From Cupriavidus neocaledonicus (GTDB lineage Bacteria > Pseudomonadota > Gammaproteobacteria > Burkholderiales > Burkholderiaceae): a stretch of DNA of 64,000 bases. The notes under the pieces are model-generated. The model searched no databases, was not told the DNA's origin, and saw only the letters and a list, made by a program, of their open reading frames with translations. The stretch is from contig NZ_AQUR01000092.1 in assembly GCF_000372525.1 (NCBI RefSeq), forward strand, positions 1 to 64,000, read 5' to 3'. This document shows, piece by piece, positions 25,878 through 33,278 of the stretch (position 1 is its first letter; each line of letters starts with the position of its first letter). The translations under genes and the position numbers were made by a program.

Positions 25878-26169
25878 CAGAAACAAGTTCGCGTCGGCGT
25901 GCCCAACTGGCGCAACGGACCGCGCTGCGTACCCATTTCTGCGAAAAGCCCTGCCAAAGCGTACCCGTTTCTGCGCCAGCCTCAGATCGACAGCGGCCGG
26001 CTGTGCCAGCGTACCTGTTTCTGCGGCGTACCCATTTCTGCGACCGGCCTGATCACCCCGGCGGCGCTCGTCGGCGTACCTGTTTCTGCGTGCTCGGGCC
26101 ATGAAACGATCCCACGGGGCGTACCCGTTTCTGCGTCCGATTTTGCCGAGGTGTGGGCGGAGCATTCAC

Positions 26170-26251
26170 CAAGTTTCCATTATACACGGGACTTATCAAG
26201 AAAGCTAGTACTTACACCCAGCGTATACGTGATGAAATGGGGATTTATTTC
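26170..26251. other. AT-rich candidate unwinding element with DnaA-like box
   Basis: An AT-rich island in otherwise GC-rich DNA, in the largest gap of the class B array. It contains TTATACACG at 26180-26188 (a DnaA-box-like match) and CGTATACG near 26222, which also occurs in the other AT-rich stretch near 25573. Candidate duplex unwinding site. Confidence 0.5.
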
Positions 26252-26845
26252 GGCGTACCCATTTCTGCGACGCTTCCGGCGGGCGTTCCGGCATCCTCAA
26301 GCAGCTCCAGGCCGATGCCTGCTCGATCCGTACCCGATTCTGCGAACACGCATGGTGACCAATCGGCGCAAAGGCGTACCCGATTCTGCGAACGGACCAC
26401 GTGGGGAGGCGGCAGCGACCGGGTTCCGCAACGCAATATGGTGCGTACCCGTTTCTGCGCCGGCAGATCCGAACTGCGGATGTGGATAGATCAGGCCTGG
26501 ACGGCCTGGGAGAGCGCAGACCGGGGCACGAAAAAAAATTCGCTGCGTACCCGTTTCTGCGTGCCAAGAGGAAGCGCGGGCCGAGGCGGGGCGAATGCGT
26601 ACCCGTTTCTGCGTGGTAATGGGCCGGAAAGCCGGAGGCTCACGGAGGCGATGCGTACCCGATTCTGCGAGCGTTGGCCAGGTGGCTTGTCGCCCCGCGG
26701 CGCAACATTGCGTACCCGTTTCTGCGAGGCAAATCGCTCAAGGCGACCAGCGGCTCGCGCTCAGGGGTGGCGCGCGAAGAGACGGAAAAGAGGAGGGAAG
26801 AAGGAGGAGGAAACCCATGTCGCGCCCTGATGGCGCGACAGAAAA

Positions 26846-26870
26846 CAAAAAACCCCGCCGTGGCGGGGTT
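26846..26870 (-). terminator. Terminator of the right cold-shock gene
   Basis: On the minus strand the stem AACCCCGCC / GGCGGGGTT is followed by a T-rich tract (the A run at 26846-26852 on the plus strand). It lies 46 nt after the csp stop codon. Confidence 0.85.
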
Positions 26871-26915
26871 CTTACGCTGTACGGCGCACACCAGGTGCGC
26901 CGGGGCGGTCAACGC

Positions 26916-27119
26916 TTACAGCGGGGTGATGTTCGCGGCCTGCAGGCCCTTCGGGCCGTTCTTGACTTCGAACTGCACGCGCTGGTTTTCCTGCAGCGAC
27001 TTGAAGCCGTCGGCGCGGATTTCCGAGAAGTGAGCGAAGAGGTCGTCACCACCTGCGTCCGGCTTGATGAAGCCGAAGCCCTTGGCGTCGTTGAACCACT
27101 TGACGATACCGGTTTGCAT
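26916..27119 (-). CDS. Cold-shock domain protein (second copy)
   Basis: A 67-aa CspA-family protein with RNP1 KGFGFI and RNP2 LFAHFS. It is clearly paralogous to the protein at 23933-24136 but differs at many surface positions. It faces the origin from the right and is transcribed toward it. Predicted promoter at 27269-27297, terminator at 26846-26870. RNA chaperone role as for the family. Confidence 0.95.
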   Translation of the reverse strand: MQTGIVKWFNDAKGFGFIKPDAGGDDLFAHFSEIRADGFKSLQENQRVQFEVKNGPKGLQAANITPL

Positions 27120-27268
27120 GATTTGCTTTCCAGAAAAAGGACAAAAAAGATCGCAATGACGAACACGTCATCCGACACGGAACTCAAGGAAAGGACACCA
27201 TGGACAACCGAAGTACCAGACGGTGGCTAACGAATGAACTGTTGCCTCGTCGCTTGAATCTAGCCGCG

Positions 27269-27297
27269 TTTATACGGGGGATTGCCGCCAGCGTCAA
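27269..27297 (-). promoter_or_regulatory. Predicted promoter of the right cold-shock gene
   Basis: On the minus strand TTGACG (-35, 27292-27297), a 17-bp spacer and TATAAA (-10, 27269-27274). The resulting leader of about 140 nt is typical for cold-shock mRNAs. The remaining 250 bp up to the purine permease gene show no other clear feature. Confidence 0.6.
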
Positions 27298-27546
27298 GAT
27301 GGGGACGGCCCCATGGCACCTGCTGGCCGCCTGCGTCCCGGGGCTGGCCCGCCCTGGCGGCGTCGTGGGATCATCACGCCTTTTGCATGTTGCTTATTCG
27401 TGCCCGCCGTGACGGCGCCGGGCCGGGCGGTACAGAGTACGCCTGCCGATCGGGGGGGCGCGGCGTCAGGCCCAGCCCGATCGGCACCGGTACGGAGCCA
27501 TGGGTTCCAGTTGCCGCGGACACGATAAGACACCAGGAGACCATTC

Positions 27547-28911
27547 ATGTCGATGCCGGATCCCGCTTCCAAGTCGGGCACCTCCACCCCAGCAGCGCCC
27601 CAGGCCGCGCCGTCGCTGTTCGAGCGGGTATTCAGGCTGCGCGAGCACCAAACCGATGTCCGTACCGAGATCCTGGCCGGCATCACCACGTTCCTGACGA
27701 TGGCGTACATCATCTTCGTCAATCCCTCCATCCTCGGCGACGCCGGCATGCCCAAGGACGCGGTGTTCGTCGCCACCTGCGTGGCCGCGGCGATCGGCAC
27801 GCTGATCATGGGCTTCTACGCCAACTATCCGATCGCGATGGCGCCCGGCATGGGCCTGAACGCGTACTTTGCGTACACCGTGGTCAAGGGCATGGGCTTC
27901 CCGTGGGAAGCGGCGCTGGGCGCGGTCTTTATCTCCGGCTGCCTGTTCCTGCTGGTGACGCTGTTCCGCGTGCGCGAGATGATCGTCAATGGCATCCCGC
28001 ATTCGATCCGCGTGGCGATCACCGCGGGCATCGGCCTGTTCCTCGCCATCGTTGCGCTGAAGAACGCCGGCATCGTCACCGCGAGCCCGGCCACGCTGGT
28101 GACCATCGGTGACCTGCACCAGCCTTCGGCGGTGCTCGCGATCGTCGGCTTCTTCGTGATCGTGGCGCTGGACCACCTGCGCGTGAAGGGGGCCATCCTG
28201 ATCGGCATCCTGCTCACCACGCTGCTGAGCTTCGCCTTTGCGGGCAACACCTTCCACGGTGTCTTTTCCGCGCCGCCGTCGCTCAGCCCGACGCTGTTCA
28301 AGCTCGATATCTCCGCGGCCTTGTCGATTGGCATCATCAACGTGGTGCTGGTGTTCTTCCTGGTGGAGCTGTTCGATGCGACCGGCACGCTGATGGGGGT
28401 CGCCAACCGCGCGGGCCTGCTCAAGGCCGGCAAGATGGACCGGCTCAACAAGGCGCTGATGGCCGACAGCACTGCCATCATGGCGGGCTCGTTCCTGGGC
28501 ACGTCGTCCACCACCGCGTATATCGAAAGCGCCTCGGGCGTGCAGGCCGGGGGACGTACCGGCCTGACCGCGGTGACGGTGGCCGTGTTGTTCCTCGCGG
28601 CACTGTTCATCGCACCGCTGGCCGGGACGGTGCCCGCCTATGCCACCGCGCCGGCGCTGTTGTATGTGTCGTGCCTGATGTTGCGCGAATTGCTGGAAAT
28701 CGACTGGAACGACGTCACCGAGGTGGTGCCCGCGGTGATGACGGCGCTGGGCATGCCTTTCACCTATTCCGTCGCCAACGGCGTGGCGTTCGGCTTCATC
28801 ACCTATGCGGCGCTCAAGCTGCTGACCGGGCGCGCACGCAGCGTGCCGGTGATGGTGTGGATCATTGCCGCGGTGTTCATCTTCAAGTTCTATTACCTCC
28901 CGGGGCACTGA
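27547..28911 (+). CDS. NCS2-family purine permease (AzgA type)
   Basis: A 454-aa inner-membrane proton symporter for hypoxanthine, guanine or adenine. It has about 12-14 hydrophobic helices. AzgA-type signatures are seen: TFLTMAYIIFVNP near 48-61, APGMGLNAYFAY near 98-109, and SSTTAYIESASGVQAGGRTG near 318-337. AGGAGA lies 6 nt before the ATG. It is transcribed away from the origin as a single gene with its own terminator. No purine riboswitch was recognised upstream. Exact purine preference cannot be read. Confidence 0.92.
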   Translation: MSMPDPASKSGTSTPAAPQAAPSLFERVFRLREHQTDVRTEILAGITTFLTMAYIIFVNPSILGDAGMPKDAVFVATCVAAAIGTLIMGFYANYPIAMAPGMGLNAYFAYTVVKGMGFPWEAALGAVFISGCLFLLVTLFRVREMIVNGIPHSIRVAITAGIGLFLAIVALKNAGIVTASPATLVTIGDLHQPSAVLAIVGFFVIVALDHLRVKGAILIGILLTTLLSFAFAGNTFHGVFSAPPSLSPTLFKLDISAALSIGIINVVLVFFLVELFDATGTLMGVANRAGLLKAGKMDRLNKALMADSTAIMAGSFLGTSSTTAYIESASGVQAGGRTGLTAVTVAVLFLAALFIAPLAGTVPAYATAPALLYVSCLMLRELLEIDWNDVTEVVPAVMTALGMPFTYSVANGVAFGFITYAALKLLTGRARSVPVMVWIIAAVFIFKFYYLPGH

Positions 28912-28949
28912 CCGGCGCGCGAGCGGACCACGACAGGTCTTGCTGTCAG

Positions 28950-28973
28950 GGCGGCCCCAGGGCCGCCTTTTTT
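28950..28973 (+). terminator. Terminator of the purine permease gene
   Basis: Stem GGCGGCC / GGCCGCC with a CCAG loop, followed by six T, 39 nt after the stop codon. Confidence 0.9.
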
Positions 28974-29014
28974 ATCGCGGTGACGGCACGCCGTGCAGCG
29001 CGCACGATGTGGCG

Positions 29015-29031
29015 GCGTACCCGTTTCTGCG
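29015..29031 (+). repeat. Outlying origin-type 17-bp element
   Basis: Exact GCGTACCCGTTTCTGCG, 2.3 kb right of the origin array, in non-coding DNA beyond the permease gene. Confidence 0.85.
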
Positions 29032-29058
29032 CGCTTCCGATGCGGCGCGACCGGTGCA

Positions 29059-29075
29059 GCGTACCCGATTCTGCG
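29059..29075 (+). repeat. Outlying origin-type 17-bp element
   Basis: GCGTACCCGATTCTGCG, one substitution from consensus and identical to several origin copies; 44 bp after the previous copy (two such units are 2 x 22 bp apart). Confidence 0.8.
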
Positions 29076-29174
29076 TGCCCGCCGAGGCCGCGGATACGTG
29101 ACCGATTCATGGCTGATTCATCACCGATGGATGGCCGCAGCGTGCGCATGTCCCTGCCGTGGTGGGGTGTCGGT

Positions 29175-29191
29175 GCGTACCTGTTTCTGCG
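29175..29191 (+). repeat. Outlying origin-type 17-bp element
   Basis: GCGTACCTGTTTCTGCG, one substitution from consensus and identical to the copies at 26009 and 26074. Confidence 0.8.
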
Positions 29192-29614
29192 TAGTATGTC
29201 CGCGGCCGTATGCGCGCGGGGGCGCGCTGCGTCGCGGCTGCCAGCATGCTCGCGTGTGTGCGCGAGGGCTCATACCAACGGATGAGATTGGCTGTAAGTC
29301 ACCCACTCAGAGCTGGACAAACCGCCGCAAATGCACTGAACTATAGGCGTGGCAAAGAGGGGCGCGGCAAGCGCCCCTTCTTGACTCCGGTGTATGCGGG
29401 CAGGGTGGCCGGGGCCATGCTGGAAGCGCGTCGGCGCAATGCGCCAGGGCGGCAGCGCTTTCGGAACAGAGACCGACAAGAGCAATGACGGCGCCGTCCA
29501 CAATCCGGGAGCGTGCGGACAACATGCGCGCCACGCAGACAAGAAAATTCAAAACTGAAAAGTGGTAAACCGTAGACGTGCAGTGCCGGGGGATGTTGTT
29601 CAACGGGGATAATC
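29192..29614. other. Intergenic region upstream of the hypothetical gene and VpsR-like activator
   Basis: Non-coding DNA holding a GC hairpin (AGGGGCGC at 29358-29365 with GCGCCCCT at 29371-29378) followed by a short T-rich tract, a weak terminator. It also holds GTAAACCGTAGACGTG at 29565-29580, which matches 15 of 16 bases of a motif at 25567-25582 in the origin. No gene supported. Confidence 0.5.
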
Positions 29615-30085
29615 ATGACCGCAGGAGAGATCCGGCGACCCGTCATCGGGCCTGTCAGGGAGTCCAGTAACCGATCCATCCGATCCATGCATCCGGCCTG
29701 GGCTGCCGTGGGGGAAGCCGCAGGCGAAGTGCCCGCCAAACGCAACGTCTGCGAGGCGGCGACCGCGGATGTTGCCGCCCTGCTCGCCGAAGACAGCGGA
29801 CTCAGCGATAGCGCCCGTGCGGCGGTGTCCAACCTGCTGCGTCGCCATCGGCTGCTCGAAGGGGAACTGGCGCGCCAGCGCACGCTGCTGCAGGAATGGA
29901 TCCTGAGCCAGCTGACCTACAAGACCCTCTACTATCAATACTCCGGCCAGTCGCCGCAGGCGCCTCGCGTGGAGCTGATGCGCGAGAAGGAGGCCGTGCG
30001 CCGGCGCATCCGCGCGCAACTCCAGCCGGGCGCGGATTACCTCGCCGCGCCTGATGAAGCCACCCGCAGTCTGTCCAGCTCGTGA
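29615..30085 (+). CDS. Hypothetical helical protein upstream of the VpsR-like activator
   Basis: A 156-aa protein that I do not recognise. The central part (about 60-135) is rich in long amphipathic helices, with RAAVSNLLRRHRLLEGELAR and a YKTLYYQYSG segment. No membrane segment or signal peptide. GGGG precedes the ATG by about 7 nt. It lies 125 bp upstream of the sigma-54-type activator on the same strand, so cotranscription is likely. Confidence 0.6.
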   Translation: MTAGEIRRPVIGPVRESSNRSIRSMHPAWAAVGEAAGEVPAKRNVCEAATADVAALLAEDSGLSDSARAAVSNLLRRHRLLEGELARQRTLLQEWILSQLTYKTLYYQYSGQSPQAPRVELMREKEAVRRRIRAQLQPGADYLAAPDEATRSLSSS

Positions 30086-30210
30086 CACCGACGTCGACCG
30101 CGGGCCCATGCCCGCAGCCAGTTCAGCCCCACCGTCCGCCACGGACGCGCGCCGCTGCGGCGGCCGCGGGTGCCGGCACCAAGAACAAGCCTAACGTCCG
30201 GGAGATCGTG

Positions 30211-31578
30211 ATGGACCGACTGTGCAAGGCGTCACGCACTGCACAGCTCGTGGTCGTGTCGCGTCATGAAGATTTTGGTTTCGACCCCTCCGTGATCGGC
30301 ACGGAATGGGAAATCCGCCGCGTCTCGCAGGTTCGCGACGCCGAGCGCGCGGTGCGCGCCTGCCCGCCCACGGCCGGCGTGATCGACCTGCAGTCCGACT
30401 ACAGCGAGGCCGAGTTCGCGCAGCTGGAACAGGCGCTGCAGTACCTGCATATCACCTGGGTGGCGATCACCTCCGACGCGATGCTGGCCGACGAGCGGGT
30501 ACGGCAGATGATCCGCGACTATTGCGTCGACTACGTGCGCCTGCCGTTCTCGATGCCGGAGTTGTTGTACACGCTGCGGCATGCGCGTGGCATGGCGTCG
30601 CTGCACGGCACGCGCCCGCAGGAGAGCGCGTCGCGCGGCACCATGATCGGCGAATGCGCGGCGATGCGGGCGATGTTCCGCTCGCTCGCCAAGGTGGCGC
30701 ACAATGAAGCGCCGGTGTTCATCTCGGGCGAGTCCGGCACCGGCAAGGAGCTGGCGGCGCAAGCCATCCACGATGCCTCGAGCCGGCGCAAGGGCCCTTT
30801 CATCGCCATCAACTGCGGCGCCATTCCCTCGCACCTGGTGCAGTCGGAGCTGTTCGGCTATGAAAAGGGCGCGTTTACCGGAGCCAACCAGCGCAAGATC
30901 GGCTGGATCGAACAGGCCCAGGGCGGCACGCTGTTCCTCGACGAAATCGGCGACCTCCCACTCGAAAGCCAGGTGGCGCTGCTGCGCTTCCTGCAGCAGG
31001 GCACGATCACGCGGCTGGGCGGACACCAGTCGATCCCGCTCAACCTGCGCATCATCTCGGCCACGCACGTGGACCTGGTCGCGGCGCAGGGCGACGGGCG
31101 CTTCCGTTCGGACCTGTTCCACCGGCTGTGCGTACTGACGCTGTCCATCCCGGCGCTGCGTGAGCGCGGCGAGGACATCCTGCTGCTGGCCAATGCGGTG
31201 CTGGCCGAGCACGGCCACGAGGCGCACCGGCGCATCCGCGGGTTCTCCGCGTGCGCGACGCAGGCAATGATGCAGTACGCCTGGCCGGGCAATGTGCGCG
31301 AACTGATCAACCGCGTGCGCCGCGCCATCGTGATGACCGACAACCGCAAGATCACCGCCGAAGACCTGCAGCTGCACAACGGCGCCGAGTTGCCGCGCAA
31401 GACCCTCGATGCGATCCGCGAAGAGGCCGAGCGCGAAGCGATCCGCACCGTGATGGCCAGCCACGGCTTCCACGTGGTGCCGGCTGCGCGTGAGCTCAAC
31501 GTGTCGCGCGTGACCCTGTACCGGCTCATGCACAAGCACAACATCCGTGTGGAGAGCCACGCGACCGCGGGGGAATAG
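30211..31578 (+). CDS. VpsR-like sigma-54-type activator of EPS genes
   Basis: A 455-aa regulator. The N-terminal receiver-like VpsR domain (about 10-125) is followed by an AAA+ domain (about 145-370) with GESGTGKE (Walker A), GAFTGA (sigma-54 contact loop, intact), GGTLFLDEIGDL (Walker B) and NVREL. A Fis-type helix-turn-helix (PAARELNVSRVTLYRLM) closes the protein. VpsR-type proteins respond to cyclic di-GMP and switch on EPS genes. That role fits the EPS locus 11 kb away on the other side of the origin. The start at 30211 has GGGAG 7 nt upstream; the open frame begins earlier. Confidence 0.88.
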   Translation: MDRLCKASRTAQLVVVSRHEDFGFDPSVIGTEWEIRRVSQVRDAERAVRACPPTAGVIDLQSDYSEAEFAQLEQALQYLHITWVAITSDAMLADERVRQMIRDYCVDYVRLPFSMPELLYTLRHARGMASLHGTRPQESASRGTMIGECAAMRAMFRSLAKVAHNEAPVFISGESGTGKELAAQAIHDASSRRKGPFIAINCGAIPSHLVQSELFGYEKGAFTGANQRKIGWIEQAQGGTLFLDEIGDLPLESQVALLRFLQQGTITRLGGHQSIPLNLRIISATHVDLVAAQGDGRFRSDLFHRLCVLTLSIPALRERGEDILLLANAVLAEHGHEAHRRIRGFSACATQAMMQYAWPGNVRELINRVRRAIVMTDNRKITAEDLQLHNGAELPRKTLDAIREEAEREAIRTVMASHGFHVVPAARELNVSRVTLYRLMHKHNIRVESHATAGE

Positions 31579-31721
31579 CGGAAAAGAGGCAGAAGGGAGT
31601 CAGGACATCGGTCGCGCGCGTGCCGCACGGCCGGTCCCTGTGCCAGCACGGGCGCCAGCGGGAAAGGGGAACCGGCGACGTCCGCTCGCCGGTTCCGCCT
31701 TTCCCCGTGCCGGCCGGCACG

Positions 31722-32156
31722 TCAGCGCACTACCCGCGGGGGCCTTGCGGCCCCCTTTCCGTCCGCGAACCCGTCCGCGAACCCGCCCGTGAACCCGCCC
31801 GTGAACCCGCCGCCGGACGCCTGCGCGGGCGCGGTGGCAAGGTTCATGCTGATCTTGCCGCGCGCCCGCCGCGGCGGCTCGCAGGCATCCTGCGAAGGCC
31901 ACGGCACGATGTCGCGGCCGCGCTGGCCGTCGCGTGCGTGCCGCGCGGGCGGCGCCGGTGCTTCACCGCCCGGCGTGTCCGGATCCAGCCGCAATTCTCC
32001 CCAGGCCCAGCCGAAGCTGCGCACATAGCCGTCATGACTGACCGCGGCGTGGCTGGTTGCGGCCTCCGCGTCGGGGCGGTCGAACCACGCGTAGCTGGCC
32101 GCTGCAGCGCTGCCCGAGCCGATCGCCAGCGCTGTGGCGAGCATTGCAGCTTTCAT
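31722..32156 (-). CDS. Small exported protein with Gly-Phe repeats
   Basis: A 144-aa protein with a clear signal peptide (MKAAMLATALAIGSGSAAAA, cleavage near residue 20). A Trp/Tyr-containing domain with GYVRSFGWAWGELRLDPD follows. The C-terminal repeat region has GGFTGGFTGGFADGFADG, produced by 12-bp tandem DNA repeats at about 31766-31812. The start at 32156 is preferred, with AGGGAG 9 nt upstream. Function unknown. A periplasmic or secreted product is expected. Confidence 0.6.
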   Translation of the reverse strand: MKAAMLATALAIGSGSAAAASYAWFDRPDAEAATSHAAVSHDGYVRSFGWAWGELRLDPDTPGGEAPAPPARHARDGQRGRDIVPWPSQDACEPPRRARGKISMNLATAPAQASGGGFTGGFTGGFADGFADGKGAARPPRVVR

Positions 32157-32867
32157 GGTCGGCATCTCCCTGTGGAAAAAAAGTGCCCGCCGGGGGACGG
32201 AACACTAATCCGCGCGGTCACGCTGGTTCGCGTGCCGCTTGTTGTGTCAGTCCGTCATGCGCGCCGCTTGCCAGCGTGGCGGCGGCAGGCCGGACTGGCC
32301 TGCGCCGGTCCGCGGATCGCCGCGCAAGCCATGCCATGCGCGCTGCGCGCGGCCTGCACCCGCGCGCGCGGATAAGGCAGCAGCGGCGCCGACACCAGGT
32401 CTATCTCTGACGGCGGCGGGCCGGCCAGGCGGTATGCGCGCCGGCGTGCCGTCATGCGGGAAGGCGGATGACGCATGTGGTGATCTCCAGCGCGCAACGA
32501 CGGGGTTGACGGAACTGGCGCAGGCAAGCACTTGCGCGCCCCGGCCAAAGCAGAGCGACAAGTGTGCCAAGGGCCGCAAACGCTTGTGCCACGCGGCTTT
32601 GCGAGACCGTTCGCGATGCCTGGCCGCCACTGCGCCGCGGCGCCGGACCAATCGGTTGCGCCAATGCAACGCGGTGCCCAGGCGCCGTGGCGGCGCCGGC
32701 ATGGCGCTGAAGTCCGCCGGGGCGCACTGGCCGGCGCTTTCCCGTGCGCGCGACACCCGCGTCACGGCCTCGCGGCCCGTTGCACGGTTGAAACTAGCCT
32801 TACATCAGTCATGCACGCGAGTAACTACGGTGCATCGCGCCGCCCCGGAAACAGCGGTGTGTGGCTA

Positions 32868-32884
32868 CGCAGAAACGGGTACGC
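32868..32884 (-). repeat. Outlying origin-type 17-bp element
   Basis: Exact GCGTACCCGTTTCTGCG on the minus strand, in non-coding DNA about 6 kb right of the origin array. Confidence 0.85.
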
Positions 32885-32915
32885 GCAGGGTGCGGCAATG
32901 GCGGCAAATGGGGGC

Positions 32916-32951
32916 GGCAAATGACGCGGCAAATGACGCGGCAAATGACGC
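32916..32951 (+). repeat. 12-bp tandem repeat, three full copies
   Basis: GGCAAATGACGC occurs three times head to tail, with a degenerate partial copy on each side. It lies 31 bp from the origin-type element and just beyond the lipoprotein gene stop. Confidence 0.85.
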
Positions 32952-32964
32952 GGCAATGGCGCCG

Positions 32965-33162
32965 TCAGCGGGGCTGGCCCGAGGTACCCGCGGGATTGGC
33001 CGGGCTGGACGGTGTCGCGGCAGGCGCTGCCGAGGGCATGGCGCCCGATGCGGTGCCGGAGATGGGCTTGGGGCCAGGCTGGCTGCGCTCGCAGCCGGCG
33101 CAGCCGAGCACGGCGATGATTGCCAGCACGGCCGCCGGGCGTGCGCGGAGGTTGCAGGTCAC
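32965..33162 (-). CDS. Small lipoprotein
   Basis: A 65-aa predicted lipoprotein. The GTG start at 33162 has AAGGAGG 5 nt upstream. The signal peptide ends in a lipobox-like AVLGCAGC, so lipidation is expected at a Cys about 20-23 residues in. The mature part is a short Pro/Ala/Ser-rich tail. It resembles entericidin- or YgdI-like small lipoproteins only in size. Function unknown. Confidence 0.65.
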   Translation of the reverse strand: MTCNLRARPAAVLAIIAVLGCAGCERSQPGPKPISGTASGAMPSAAPAATPSSPANPAGTSGQPR

Positions 33163-33278
33163 GGGTGCCTCCTTGCGCCGGCGCGCGGGCAACGGATGCG
33201 CCGGCAGGTATGCCTGGTCTTACTGTAGCAGGTCGCCTGCGGCGCGCCGCGCCAGGCGCGCCTTGGGCAAGGGGCGCA

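Larger units (their letters stand above)
25779..26726 (+). repeat. Class B element array: sixteen irregularly spaced copies
   Basis: Elements start at 25779, 25876 (minus strand, degenerate), 25927, 25959, 26009, 26026, 26074, 26119, 26253, 26328, 26374, 26443, 26545, 26597, 26653 and 26710. The consensus is GCGTACCCGTTTCTGCG, with variants at positions 7-10 (CCGA, CTGT, CCAT). The elements are nearly all in one orientation, separated by 0 to 117 bp. Two (26009 and 26026) abut exactly. They differ from class A in spacing and in the GTA core and may be regulatory or handcuffing sites. Confidence 0.85.
25347..26840. other. Replication origin of the second chromosome (oriC2)
   Basis: This roughly 1.5-kb non-coding region lies between repA and the right cold-shock gene. 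It holds 22 iteron-like elements (one near repA, five in a phased array, sixteen in an irregular array), four DnaA-box-like sites and two AT-rich stretches (25541-25612 and 26170-26251). This is the standard architecture of an iteron-regulated, RepA- and DnaA-dependent origin. Open frames here consist of repeated peptides produced by the repeats and are not genes. Confidence 0.85.
32157..32964. other. Long non-coding stretch with one origin-type element and a tandem repeat
   Basis: About 800 bp without a supported gene. Several short open frames exist on both strands but lack ribosome sites and protein-like composition. It contains the element at 32868-32884 and the 12-bp tandem repeat at 32916-32951, and presumably the promoter of the exported-protein gene. 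Confidence 0.5.

Noticed and set aside
25613..26726. Regularly spaced repeats reminiscent of a CRISPR array
   Set aside because: The repeats are 17 bp, spacers vary from 0 to about 117 bp, no cas genes are present, and copies also lie singly across the window; they fit iterons.
25845..26830. Open frames through the origin with repeated peptides such as YPFLR, RTRFC and VPVSA
   Set aside because: These peptides are translations of the 17-bp element in three frames. Ribosome sites and protein-like composition are missing.
27200..27412. 70-codon plus-strand frame with a good ribosome site (AAGGAAAGG)
   Set aside because: It overlaps the predicted csp promoter on the other strand and encodes a non-recognisable peptide; possible but not supported.
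27298..27546. Purine riboswitch upstream of the permease
   Set aside because: No conserved three-way-junction core sequence was found; the region is GC-rich with no matching stems.
27466..28908. Long minus-strand open frame opposite the purine permease
   Set aside because: Antisense shadow; the plus-strand permease has clear family motifs and a ribosome site.
32247..32765. 172-codon minus-strand frame in the gene-free stretch
   Set aside because: Arg/Pro/Ala-rich composition, no ribosome site, no domain; typical of random high-GC frames.
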